Under the pieces are notes generated by a model. That model saw nothing but the letters and a program-made list of their open reading frames with translations, was not told the DNA's origin and did not search any database. The translations under genes and the position numbers were made by a program. This document shows, one piece after another, positions 8,231 to 16,354 of a DNA stretch of 64,000 nucleotides. How positions within the stretch are numbered: the first letter of the stretch is position 1; every line of letters begins with the position of its first letter. This DNA comes from Bisbaumannia sp015645095 (GTDB lineage Bacteria > Pseudomonadota > Gammaproteobacteria > Pseudomonadales > Halomonadaceae). The stretch lies in assembly GCA_036871055.1 (NCBI GenBank), contig CP141893.1, positions 3,100,001-3,164,000 of the forward strand, given 5' to 3'.

Positions 8231-9084
8231 CAGATTGGCTCCCCATAGGCGTTGTCGAGCAGGTCGAGCAGGGGCGTTTCGCCATTGGCGGCGTGCTCCA
8301 GCCAAGAGCGCATCTCGTCCGATTGCCAGGCGGCCTCCCCCTGGCTGAGTTGCAGATAAGCATACACTCGGCGATCTGAAATACGTGTCAATCCATACGA
8401 GTCGGCTTGTTCCAGCGCTAGTCTGACCAGGCGGGGGCGATCGCAAGAGCAGATGTCGCCGAACAACTCGGGGACAATATCGACCAGCTCGGCCGTCAGC
8501 CCCATGACCTCTGTATCACCATGCAGTGCCATCCATAGCTCATCGCCGACTCTCAACTCCCAGGGTCCCGAGGGGGCCTGGCGTGAGAAGCCTTCCAGTG
8601 CCACCCACTCTTTTCCCCCAGATCGATACCACCAGCGCTGAATATTGCCGAACAAAGCGTCATGACATGCTTGTGGAGCATCGGCATGTAGCCGCTCGAT
8701 GACCTCCGGTAAATAGAAGCGCAATAGAGAGCGCCTGCCCATAGAGTTTTCGATGACCATGGCCGGGGCCAGCTGAGACGCGAGCTGTTCTCCTGGGAGC
8801 TCGCTTTCGATCCAGGCATGAAGCGCACAGTCAATCGACTCGAGGTTTCGCCAGGCGTCACCACGGGTGTCGTTGACTTCCAACAGCCATGGGCCTTCAC
8901 GCTGTAAATGCGGTTGGGACGGGTCATCGAGCAATGGCCAATAGTGATCGTCCGCTTGGAATGCCGCGAAGAGCTCCGTGCGTGCATATGCCGGCAGCGA
9001 GGCCAGCTCCACCAAGGCATAACGCTTCACCTGGTAGAGAGGTGTTGTTGTCTGCCATGCACCGGGAGTCCAATCATTGTTCAT
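8230..9084 (-). CDS. DUF4123 T6SS effector adaptor
   Basis: Protein of 284 residues that matches the DUF4123 adaptor type, chaperones that load effectors onto a cognate VgrG spike. Visible features are an N-terminal segment YALVELASLPAYARTELFAA, a central FYLPEVIERLHADAP segment and the RWWYRSGGKEW region, followed by an acidic C-terminal half. It starts inside the vgrG stop (ATGA overlap at 9081-9084) and ends on the start of the DUF3304 gene, so translation is tightly coupled along vgrG-adaptor-immunity-effector. This coupling strongly suggests it loads the Tle1-like protein encoded three genes downstream. Confidence 0.75.
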   Translation of the reverse strand: MNNDWTPGAWQTTTPLYQVKRYALVELASLPAYARTELFAAFQADDHYWPLLDDPSQPHLQREGPWLLEVNDTRGDAWRNLESIDCALHAWIESELPGEQLASQLAPAMVIENSMGRRSLLRFYLPEVIERLHADAPQACHDALFGNIQRWWYRSGGKEWVALEGFSRQAPSGPWELRVGDELWMALHGDTEVMGLTAELVDIVPELFGDICSCDRPRLVRLALEQADSYGLTRISDRRVYAYLQLSQGEAAWQSDEMRSWLEHAANGETPLLDLLDNAYGEPI

Positions 9085-11201
9085 GCGTTGTCCTCCGCAA
9101 TGGCATATTGCCCTTCCTCAACGGCTTTTTTCCAGCACGCCTCGCACACTTCCGGAACCTTGAGTCGGGTCGTCAGCAGTGCATCCTGTGCAATACCTGC
9201 TACCCGCGTATGTGTCTCGGTTACTGCATGCCCCGGCAGCAGCGGAGCCTCGGCGGCCTGGCCGGAGCCCGAGCCGGGGCTGCCGCCGGCATTGATCTTG
9301 ACGCTCGGGCCGGCCAGGGTCACGCCGCCGCCGTCGAGCTTGAGGAAGCTGCCGCCGGCGTTCAGGGTCAGCTCGCTGCCGGCCTCCAGCACCACCTTGT
9401 GGCCGGCCTTGATATGCAGCTCGCGGCCACACTCGCTGAGCCAGGCCTGGCCGGCCCGGACGTGCAGGCTGCCCTGGACGATCAGGTGCTGGTTGCCGTC
9501 GCTCTGCTCATGGCGGTTGCCGTGGACGCGGTGGTGGTCGTCGTTGTCGATTTCGGCGAGTCGGTCGTTCGCGACCCGCAGGAAGCTGTCGTGGCCGATC
9601 GCCTCGGTGCGGTCGTTATTGGTCAGCAGTTCCAGGTCCTTCTGGGCGTGCAGCCAGATTTGCTCCTGGTCGGCCTGGTCCTCGAAGCGCAGCTCGTTGA
9701 AGCCCTCGCCCTGGTGGCTCTGGGTGCGCAGCACGGTGCGGGTCTTGTGCTCGGGCAGCGCATAGGGCGGGGTGTTGACCGCGTGGTAGGTGCGCCCGGT
9801 GATAAGCGGCTGGTCCGGGTCGCCCTCCAGGAAGCTGACGATCACCTCGTGGCCGATGCGCGGGATGGCCATGGCGCCGTAGCCGCCGCCGGCCCAGCCC
9901 TGGCTGACCCGCAGCCAGGCGCTGGCCCCTCTTTCAGCGGCTGCGCCGCCAGCCCCGGCGGTATCCGGGGCCGCATAGCGGTCCCAGGGAAACTGCACCT
10001 TGACCCGGCCGTGTTCGTCGCAGTGGATCTCCTCGCCCTCGGGGCCGACCACGAAGGCCACCTGGGGGCCGTCGACCCGGGGCCGGATGGGCGGTTCGGG
10101 ACGCCAGGCGCGATCGGCGGGGGCCAGCACCAGGTCGTTCGCATAGCGGGTCAGGCCGTCGGCCTGGGCGGCCTCCTCCTCCAGGGCCTGGGGCTGGCTG
10201 CCGCTGTGAACCGCCGCCACCACCTGCCAGTCGCGGTTGGTCTCCTCGAGGTCGTGGCCCTCGAGGGTGAAACGGGTGCCGGGGGCCAGCTCCGGCAGGT
10301 CGCTCTCGGCCTCGGCGGTCAGCGCCTGGCGGCGCAGGGCCTCGAGGCGGATGCGGGTAAAGGCCGTGCCGGAGGCGTCGGCCTTGTAGCGGCCCGGGTA
10401 GTCGTAGTGCTCGTACCCTCGATCAACGACGCCACGTTGCGCATGCGCATCGAGCCCGTCGGCGGCATGCTCATGCAGCTGCGAATAGGCCGGCTGCTTG
10501 AAGGAGTAGTCCTTGAGCACGGCGCTGGCCGGGGCCACCCGCGCGACCTGCTTAAGCCTGCGCAGATGGCGCCGCGGCGGGGTGCCGCCGGCGCGGCCAT
10601 GGTAGGGACGCGGCCCCAGGCCGCCCAGCACCTGGGGATCGTCGGCAAACACCAGGCGATGGGTGCCGCCCTCGGCGTCTTCAAACTCGTGGAAGAAGCA
10701 CAACCCCTCCTCGGCGGCCAGGCGCTGGATAAAGGCCAGGTCGCTCTCGCGGTACTGCACGCAGTACTCGCGCTCCTCGGGCTCGCGGGTCACGGCGAAG
10801 GCCACGTCGGTGAGGCCGCGCTCCTCGCACAGGGTGTTGATGATGGTCAGCGGCGAGACCCGCTGGAAGATCCGCGCGTTGTGGCGCAGGCCGAGGCGCC
10901 ACAGCGCCGGGCGGACCTCGAGGTGGTAGAGGGTGCGGCGGTGGCCGCGATCGCCGCGGGCGAACTCGCTGACCAGGCCATGGACGCGGCGCAGCGGCTC
11001 GCCGTCCTGCCAGACGGTGAGGCTGGCCTCGCGGTCGAGGAAGGCCTCGGCACTCAGCTCGCCGTCGCGGCTGGCGACCTGCAGCGTCAGGCGGAAGGGC
11101 GCCGAGAGGGCCTCGTCGAGGGTGAAGTCGAGCACCGCCAGGTCGAGGTCATCGGCACCGGCGAGGGTCAGGGTGAAGTGCAGTCCGCTTGCGTGGGCCA
11201 T
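9081..11201 (-). CDS. vgrG: Type VI secretion tip protein VgrG
   Basis: Spike protein of 706 residues forming the trimeric tip of the Hcp tube. The N-terminal gp27-like part contains the VgrG hallmark YCVQYRESDLAFIQRLAAEEGLCFFHEF. The gp5/OB region has VQFPWDRYA and RVSQGWAGGGYGAMAIPRIGHEVIVSFLEGDPDQPLITGRTYH. A DUF2345-type C-terminal part runs through KAGHKVVLEAGSELTLNAGG. A short unique tail after about residue 650 contains CEAC and may dock the adaptor-effector complex. No T6SS sheath or baseplate genes are here, so this is an orphan vgrG island that must rely on a core cluster elsewhere. Confidence 0.95.
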   Translation of the reverse strand: MAHASGLHFTLTLAGADDLDLAVLDFTLDEALSAPFRLTLQVASRDGELSAEAFLDREASLTVWQDGEPLRRVHGLVSEFARGDRGHRRTLYHLEVRPALWRLGLRHNARIFQRVSPLTIINTLCEERGLTDVAFAVTREPEEREYCVQYRESDLAFIQRLAAEEGLCFFHEFEDAEGGTHRLVFADDPQVLGGLGPRPYHGRAGGTPPRRHLRRLKQVARVAPASAVLKDYSFKQPAYSQLHEHAADGLDAHAQRGVVDRGYEHYDYPGRYKADASGTAFTRIRLEALRRQALTAEAESDLPELAPGTRFTLEGHDLEETNRDWQVVAAVHSGSQPQALEEEAAQADGLTRYANDLVLAPADRAWRPEPPIRPRVDGPQVAFVVGPEGEEIHCDEHGRVKVQFPWDRYAAPDTAGAGGAAAERGASAWLRVSQGWAGGGYGAMAIPRIGHEVIVSFLEGDPDQPLITGRTYHAVNTPPYALPEHKTRTVLRTQSHQGEGFNELRFEDQADQEQIWLHAQKDLELLTNNDRTEAIGHDSFLRVANDRLAEIDNDDHHRVHGNRHEQSDGNQHLIVQGSLHVRAGQAWLSECGRELHIKAGHKVVLEAGSELTLNAGGSFLKLDGGGVTLAGPSVKINAGGSPGSGSGQAAEAPLLPGHAVTETHTRVAGIAQDALLTTRLKVPEVCEACWKKAVEEGQYAIAEDNA

Positions 11202-11281
11202 ACGGCGTCTTCCCTCCTGGAAGTCGAGTGACAGAGCTTAACGCCTCGACGCGGCGAGGCAAGGGCGCCGTGAAACGCCGA

Positions 11282-11325
11282 CCGGCTGACGCCAGGGCGC
11301 GTCACCCCGCCCTGGCGTCAGCCGG
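11282..11325. terminator. Perfect 18-bp stem hairpin between hcp and vgrG
   Basis: Bases 11282-11299 (CCGGCTGACGCCAGGGCG) pair perfectly with 11308-11325 across an 8-nt loop. No run of T follows on the minus strand, so it could be a Rho-independent terminator lacking a good tail, an mRNA stabiliser or an attenuator in front of vgrG. It lies 81 bp upstream of the vgrG start. Confidence 0.6.
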
Positions 11326-11333
11326 CTCGCGAT

Positions 11334-11357
11334 GATGGCCGCCCGCAGGCGGCCATC
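11334..11357. terminator. Perfect 10-bp stem hairpin after hcp
   Basis: GATGGCCGCC (11334-11343) pairs with GGCGGCCATC (11348-11357) around a CGCA loop, 8 bp after the hcp stop. With the second hairpin at 11282-11325 it forms a tandem pair that could end most hcp transcripts while letting a fraction read into vgrG. Confidence 0.6.
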
Positions 11358-11364
11358 CTGGGGC

Positions 11365-11883
11365 TTACGCCTCCAGCGGCGCGCGCCAGTCGTCGGACCC
11401 GGAGGTACCGGCCACGGTGTGCTCCCAGTCGATCTTGCGATAGGCCAGGGAGACGTCCATCAGCTGGGTGAACTCGGACTGGGTCGAGTCCTGGGCATGC
11501 GGCATACGCAGGTTGATGTCGACGATGGTGGCGTCGGTCAGGGAGGTGGTGAAGAAGTGCTCCTGACGGCCCTCCACGGAGGTGCGGTACCACTTCAGCT
11601 CGACGGTCGGCAGCATCTCGCCGGAGGCCAGGGCGTTGTACATCAGCGGCACGGCCTTGTTCAGCGCCACGGTGAAGATGAACGGCTTGTGGGCGCGCTG
11701 GCCGGCGGGCTGGCCGGACTGCGGGTCGGTGGGCACGGTGACGATGTGCTTGAACTCCTGCACCAGCATCTCGTCTTCGTGGCCTTCCACGTAGATGTTG
11801 CCCACGGAATCCGGGGTGAAGGCGCCGGCGGTGATATGGCCCTGGGTCTGACCGTGGATGCTGATATAGCAAGGTGTCGGCAT
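11365..11883 (-). CDS. hcp: Hcp, type VI secretion tube protein
   Basis: Hcp of 172 residues, the hexameric ring protein that stacks into the T6SS inner tube. It starts MPTPCYISIHGQTQGHITAG, the usual Hcp opening, and has VEGHEDEMLVQEFKHIV, GQRAHKPFIFTVALNKAVPLMYNAL and the C-terminal YRKIDWEHTVAGTSGSDDWRAP. The start at 11883 follows a CAAGGAGCA ribosome site; an upstream in-frame start would add an unrelated extension. It heads the orphan island, 164 bp before vgrG, and is probably made in excess over the spike thanks to the hairpins between them. Confidence 0.96.
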   Translation of the reverse strand: MPTPCYISIHGQTQGHITAGAFTPDSVGNIYVEGHEDEMLVQEFKHIVTVPTDPQSGQPAGQRAHKPFIFTVALNKAVPLMYNALASGEMLPTVELKWYRTSVEGRQEHFFTTSLTDATIVDINLRMPHAQDSTQSEFTQLMDVSLAYRKIDWEHTVAGTSGSDDWRAPLEA

Positions 11884-12127
11884 GAGTCTGCTCCTTGACG
11901 GTATGAGAAAATGTCCTGAGGACACCCTTTATAGCGCAGGAGCCATGCCAGAAACCACAAAGTCATTGATAATCAATGTGCTATAAAAATCATCGCGGTA
12001 AAAGCATCCCGATCGGGCAAGAAGTGGCCCGGTGATTTGTTGCCACAGGGTTGTCATTGGTTACGGGAGTTACATCCACCACCGGCGTAGCGCAGGGGCG
12101 GCGCCTTGTCCCGAAAACGGACACCTC

Positions 12128-12960
12128 TGTACACTGCTCGCTCTTTCCCGAGCGAGAGCGCCGCCATGCCCACCACCGATCGCGCCACCGATACGCCCGC
12201 CAAGGGCTCCCGGGACGCCTGGCTCGAGGCGGCTTTCGAGTTGCTGCTGGAATCCGGCGTGGACAGCGTGCGCATCCTGCCCCTGGCCAAGCGACTCAGG
12301 CTCTCGCGGACCAGCTTCTACTGGTTCTTCAAGGATCGCGAGGCGCTGCTGGAGGCGCTGATCGAGCGCTGGCGGGAGAAGAACACCCGGGGCCTGGTGC
12401 GCCAGAGCGAGGCCTACGCCGAGAGCATCGTCGAGGCGATGCTGAATGTCTTCGACTGCTGGCTGAATCCGCGGCTCTTCGACGCCCAACTGGAGTTCGC
12501 CATGCGCAGCTGGGCGCTGCAGTCCGAGGCCGTGGCCCGGGAGATCGACGCCGCCGACGAGGCGCGCATCGAGGCGCTGACGCGGATGTTCGTCGCCCAC
12601 GGCTATGACGGCCTGGCGGCCAATGTGCGCGGGCGCACCATCTACCTGACCCAGATCGGCTATATCTCCATGAAGACCCGGGAGTCGCTGGCGGTGCGCA
12701 TGGCACGCATCCCTGCTTATGTGGAGATCTTCACCGGCCAGCCCCCCACGGAACGGGAGCTGAAACGCTTCCATGCCCGGCATGGGCATACGCCACCACC
12801 GAACGCCGACCTGGGCACTTCCTGACCCCGCTCCCAGGCATCCCCCCTACGACATCCGCATACAGGATTGCGCCGGCCTAAGCGCCGGGCGGCGATCGGG
12901 CCTGGCCCTGTCTCGCCGATGAATGTACACCTATGAACACAAAGACAACGATGCTGTACA
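12128..12960. promoter_or_regulatory. TGTACA palindromes flanking tetR, candidate operators
   Basis: Three TGTACA palindromes occur at 12128-12133 (38 bp before the tetR ATG), 12924-12929 and 12955-12960 (between tetR and the flavin oxidoreductase gene). The last two are 31 bp apart, about three helical turns. Placement upstream of both genes fits autoregulation and control of the enzyme gene by this TetR protein. The motif is short, so this is only a candidate; the span listed covers all three sites. Confidence 0.3.
12166..12825 (+). CDS. TetR-family transcriptional regulator
   Basis: Regulator of 219 residues. The N-terminal DNA-binding domain reads SRDAWLEAAFELLLESGVDSVRILPLAKRLRLSRTSFYWFFKDREALLEALIERW, with the helix-turn-helix at about residues 43-65. 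The C-terminal ligand domain has no recognisable motif. I chose the ATG at 12166 because sequence before it is not TetR-like. It is followed in the same direction by the flavin oxidoreductase gene, 185 bp on, and probably controls it in response to an N-methylated substrate. It is divergent from hcp across 282 bp. Confidence 0.85.
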   Translation: MPTTDRATDTPAKGSRDAWLEAAFELLLESGVDSVRILPLAKRLRLSRTSFYWFFKDREALLEALIERWREKNTRGLVRQSEAYAESIVEAMLNVFDCWLNPRLFDAQLEFAMRSWALQSEAVAREIDAADEARIEALTRMFVAHGYDGLAANVRGRTIYLTQIGYISMKTRESLAVRMARIPAYVEIFTGQPPTERELKRFHARHGHTPPPNADLGTS

Positions 12961-13010
12961 TCCAGGCCACCCCACCCCCGAGAACAACGAGACACCCCCG
13001 AGGCCCACCC

Positions 13011-15047
13011 ATGGCGAACGACCCGCTGCTGCAGCCCTTTCGGCTCAAGCACCTGACCCTGAAGAACCGCCTGATGATGACCGCCCACGAGCCCGCCTAC
13101 CCGGAAGACGGCATGCCCAAGGCGCGCTACCGCGAGTATCACGTCGAGCGCGCCCGGGCCGGCATCGGCCTGACCATGACCGCGGGCTCGGCGGCGGTGG
13201 CCCGGGACAGCCCGCCGGTGTTCAACAACATCCTCGCCTACCAGGACGAGGTGGTGCCCTGGCTGCGCGAGCTCGCCGACGCCTGCCACGAGCACGGCAC
13301 CGCGGTGATGATCCAGCTGACCCACCTGGGCCGACGCACCCGTTGGGACAAGGGCGACTGGCTGCCGGCGGTGTCGGCCTCCCACCGCCGCGAGGCGGCC
13401 CACCGCGCCTTTCCCAAGCGGGTCGAAACCTGGGACATCGAACGCCTGATCCAGGACTACGCCGACGCCGCCGAGCGCATGCAGGCCGCCGGCCTCGACG
13501 GCATCGAGCTGCAGGCCTACGGCCACCTGCTGGATCAGTTCTGGTCGCCACTGACCAATACCCTCGACGCCCCTTACGGGGGCGATCTCGATAACCGGCT
13601 GCGCTTCACCTTCGAGGTGCTCAGCGCCATTCGCCAACGGGTCGGCGACGACTTTATCGTCGGCGTGCGCTACACCGGCGACGAGCGGCTGGAGGGCGGG
13701 CTGACCGCCGAGGAGGGATTCGAGATCTCCCACCGCCTGAAGGCCAGCGGCCAGGTCGATTTCCTCAATGTGGTGCGCGGGCATATCGACACCGACCCGG
13801 GGCTCACCGACGTCATCCCCATCCAGGGCATGCCCAGCGCCCCACACCTGGACTTCGCCGGGGAGATCAAGCGCCGGGTCGATTTCCCCACCTTCCACGG
13901 CGCCAAGATCCAGGACGTGGCCACCGCCCGCCATGCCATCGCCTCGGGCAAGGTGGACGTGGTCGGCATGACCCGCGCCCATATGGCCGACCCGCATATC
14001 GTGCGCAAGATCATCGAAGGGCGTGAGGAAGAGATCCGCCCCTGCGTCGGCGCCAACTACTGCCTGGACCGCATCTACCAGGGCGGCGCCGCCTACTGTA
14101 TCCACAACGCCGCCACCGGGCGGGAAACCCATATGCCCCACACCCTCCCCAAGGCAACGCAACGGCGAAAGGTGGTGATTATCGGCGCCGGGCCCGCGGG
14201 CCTGGAGGCGGCCCGGGTGGCCGCCGAGCGGGGCCATCGGGTGCTGGTGCTGGAGGCTGCCAGCGATGCCGGCGGCCAGGTGCGCCTCACCGCCCAGAGC
14301 GAGCGGCGCCGCGAGATGCTGGGCATCATCGACTGGCGCCTGGCCCAGTGCGAGGCGCTGGGCGTCGAGATCCGCTACAACGTCTGGGCCGAGGCGGAGG
14401 ACGTACTGGCAGAAAACCCGGAGGTGGTGATCGTGGCCACCGGCGGTTTCCCCGCGGAGGACCAGCCGGCGCAGGGCCGCGACCTGGTGGTCACCAGCTG
14501 GGACATCCTCTCCGGCCATGTGGCGCCGGGAAGCCGGGTGCTGCTGTTCGACGAGGCCGGCGACCATGCCGCGCTCCAGGCCGCCGAGATCATCGCCGCC
14601 AGCGGCGCCAAGCTCGAGATCATGACTCCGGATCGCACCTTCTCGGCGGAGATCATGGCCATGAACCTGGTGCCCTATATGCGCGCCCTGCAACGCCCCA
14701 ACGTCACCTTTACGCCCACCTACCGGCTCGAGTCCGTGACCCGGGACGGCGGCGAGCTGCTGGCGACGATCGGCAGCGACTACCTGGACCTGGATCAGCA
14801 GCGACGCCTCGACCAGGTGGTGGTCAACTACGGCATCACGCCCATGGAGGAACTCTACTTCGCACTCAAGCCGCACTCGTGCAACGGCGGCGAGGTGGAC
14901 TACGACGCCCTGATCGCCGGTCGTCCTCAGGCGGTGGTGCGCAACGAGGCAGGCAGCTTCCAGCTGTTTCGCATCGGCGACGCCGTGGAACCCCGCAATA
15001 CCCACGCGGCTATCTACGACGCCCTGCGGCTTCTCAAGGAGGTGTAA
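13011..15047 (+). CDS. DgcA-like NADH:flavin oxidoreductase, probable N-methyl amine demethylase
   Basis: Flavoprotein of 678 residues built like dimethylglycine and trimethylamine dehydrogenases: an FMN TIM barrel (LKNRLMMTAHEPAYPEDG near residue 20, VMIQLTHLGRRTRWD, VGMTRAHMADPHIVRK), then the 4Fe-4S segment CVGANYCLDRIYQGGAAYC, then an FAD/NAD-like domain from VVIIGAGPAGLEAARVAAERG at about 386. It is clearly related to DgcA at 47080-49152 but diverged. Family members demethylate dimethylglycine, N-methylproline (stachydrine pathway) or similar compounds. The TetR neighbour and distance from the dgc operon suggest another substrate. The ATG at 13011 is chosen because upstream residues are low-complexity and not family-like. 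Confidence 0.8.
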   Translation: MANDPLLQPFRLKHLTLKNRLMMTAHEPAYPEDGMPKARYREYHVERARAGIGLTMTAGSAAVARDSPPVFNNILAYQDEVVPWLRELADACHEHGTAVMIQLTHLGRRTRWDKGDWLPAVSASHRREAAHRAFPKRVETWDIERLIQDYADAAERMQAAGLDGIELQAYGHLLDQFWSPLTNTLDAPYGGDLDNRLRFTFEVLSAIRQRVGDDFIVGVRYTGDERLEGGLTAEEGFEISHRLKASGQVDFLNVVRGHIDTDPGLTDVIPIQGMPSAPHLDFAGEIKRRVDFPTFHGAKIQDVATARHAIASGKVDVVGMTRAHMADPHIVRKIIEGREEEIRPCVGANYCLDRIYQGGAAYCIHNAATGRETHMPHTLPKATQRRKVVIIGAGPAGLEAARVAAERGHRVLVLEAASDAGGQVRLTAQSERRREMLGIIDWRLAQCEALGVEIRYNVWAEAEDVLAENPEVVIVATGGFPAEDQPAQGRDLVVTSWDILSGHVAPGSRVLLFDEAGDHAALQAAEIIAASGAKLEIMTPDRTFSAEIMAMNLVPYMRALQRPNVTFTPTYRLESVTRDGGELLATIGSDYLDLDQQRRLDQVVVNYGITPMEELYFALKPHSCNGGEVDYDALIAGRPQAVVRNEAGSFQLFRIGDAVEPRNTHAAIYDALRLLKEV

Positions 15048-15065
15048 GACTCGGGGCCCCAAACC

Positions 15066-15100
15066 AACCGCGGGGCGCCCACTCAGGGCACCCCGCGGTT
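15066..15100. terminator. Bidirectional hairpin between convergent genes
   Basis: A 15-bp stem with one mismatch (15066-15080 with 15086-15100, 5-nt loop) lies between the convergent ends of the flavin oxidoreductase and proX genes. It has no long T-run but is well placed to stop transcription from both sides. Confidence 0.6.
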
Positions 15101-15123
15101 GCGGTTCAGGCGATGAACAGGCC

Positions 15124-16134
15124 TTAGCCGGCGGCGGCGCGGGCCTCGGCGAGCCAGGCGTCGAACTGTTCACGATGCGCCTCTATCCACTCGGCGGCGT
15201 GGCGCCGAATGTCTTCGGAACTATCCTCGCCTTCCTGCATGCGCAGGTTCTGGGCGCTCTCGTCCTCGGTGGTGAGCTGCACCCGGGCGAGAAACTCGCG
15301 GGCGGCGGGGTTCTGCTCGGCGAAGTCGCGATTGAGCAGCGACTGGATGGCATCCACCGCGAAGCCCAGGTTCTGACCATTGAAGTGGGTATTCACGTCG
15401 TTGTTGCCATCCGGCAGCGAGGTGTGCGGCACCTCCAGCCAGACCACGTCTTCGCCCGGCACCAGCACCCCGGAGATCCACTGCGGCACCCAGGTGTAGT
15501 AGAGGATCGGCGCGCCCTGCTCGTGGCGAGCGATGGTGTCGGCCATCAGCGAGAAGTAGGGGCCGCGGTGATGGGTGACGGTATTCGTCAGGCCGTAGGA
15601 GAGCAGGTGGTAGTCGATCACCTGCTCGCAGCCCCAGCCGGGGTTGCAGCCGGTGAGGTCGGCCCGGCCATCGCCATTGGCATCGAAGAGCGCGGCGACC
15701 TCGGGGTCGCGCAGGTCCTCCAGGGAGGTGATGCCATGCGCCTCGGCGGTGGCGCGATCGATCAGGTAGCCCTGGAGCACCCCGGGGATGATCTCGCCGG
15801 CCTTGACCAGCGCCTCGTCGCCGCCGACCTGCTGGTAGAAGTCGTCGTGCAGCTTGTCCCAGGCATGGACGGTGAAGTCCCCCTCGCCATAGGCCAGGCC
15901 CAGGAGGATGCCGGCATACTCGGTTTCCCGGGGCGCCTCCACCGCATAGCCCAGCGCCTCCAGGCCCATGATGGCGATCTGGCCGCGGAAGTGCTCCTCG
16001 GCCACCGACGGGAAGATGGGCGTGACGCTCACGCCCTCCCCCGGCCGCGCCTCGGCCAGGGCAGGCAGCGGCGTCAGGGCGGCGGTGGCCAGCGCCAGGG
16101 CGGTCAACATCGGTTTCCTGCGAATCAATCTCAT
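15124..16134 (-). CDS. proX: Glycine betaine ABC transporter substrate-binding protein
   Basis: Periplasmic binding protein of 336 residues. A signal peptide (MRLIRRKPMLTALALATAALTPLPALA) is followed by an OpuAC-type domain with YAGILLGLAYGEGDFTVHAWDKLHDDFY, the ProX signature CNPGWGCEQVIDYHL near residue 168 and YYTWVPQWISGVLVPGEDVVWLEVP. Aromatic residues in these segments usually cage the trimethylammonium group. Neither an ATPase (proV) nor a permease (proW) gene is adjacent, so this is an orphan binding protein. It lies downstream of gbcB but is separated by a terminator at 16275-16307. Confidence 0.9.
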   Translation of the reverse strand: MRLIRRKPMLTALALATAALTPLPALAEARPGEGVSVTPIFPSVAEEHFRGQIAIMGLEALGYAVEAPRETEYAGILLGLAYGEGDFTVHAWDKLHDDFYQQVGGDEALVKAGEIIPGVLQGYLIDRATAEAHGITSLEDLRDPEVAALFDANGDGRADLTGCNPGWGCEQVIDYHLLSYGLTNTVTHHRGPYFSLMADTIARHEQGAPILYYTWVPQWISGVLVPGEDVVWLEVPHTSLPDGNNDVNTHFNGQNLGFAVDAIQSLLNRDFAEQNPAAREFLARVQLTTEDESAQNLRMQEGEDSSEDIRRHAAEWIEAHREQFDAWLAEARAAAG

Positions 16135-16274
16135 GACTTACCTCTTGTTGTGGTTATTACGGTCTTGCGATCCGGTGCCGGGTCCGGGAGACCCGGGGTT
16201 CGGCGCCGGGGTGAAAAGCCAAGACAGGCAACCGGGACGTCCGCCCCGCTTGGCTTCTCGGTCGGGTGCGATGC

Positions 16275-16307
16275 AAAAAGCCCCATGTCGTTGAGACGGC
16301 ATGGGGC
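16275..16307 (-). terminator. Rho-independent terminator after gbcB
   Basis: Minus-strand stem GCCCCATG/CATGGGGC (16300-16307 with 16280-16287) followed by TTTTT at 16275-16279. It lies 47 bp past the gbcB stop and before proX, and should separate the two transcripts. Confidence 0.8.
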
Positions 16308-16354
16308 GCTTTCGACTATCGTGGTAGGGGGCCTTCCGGGATCATCGGGGGCGA

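Noticed and set aside
8889..11231. 780-codon plus-strand frame opposite vgrG and DUF4123
   Set aside because: Antisense shadow of VgrG; low-complexity Ala/Gly/Val translation and no ribosome site.
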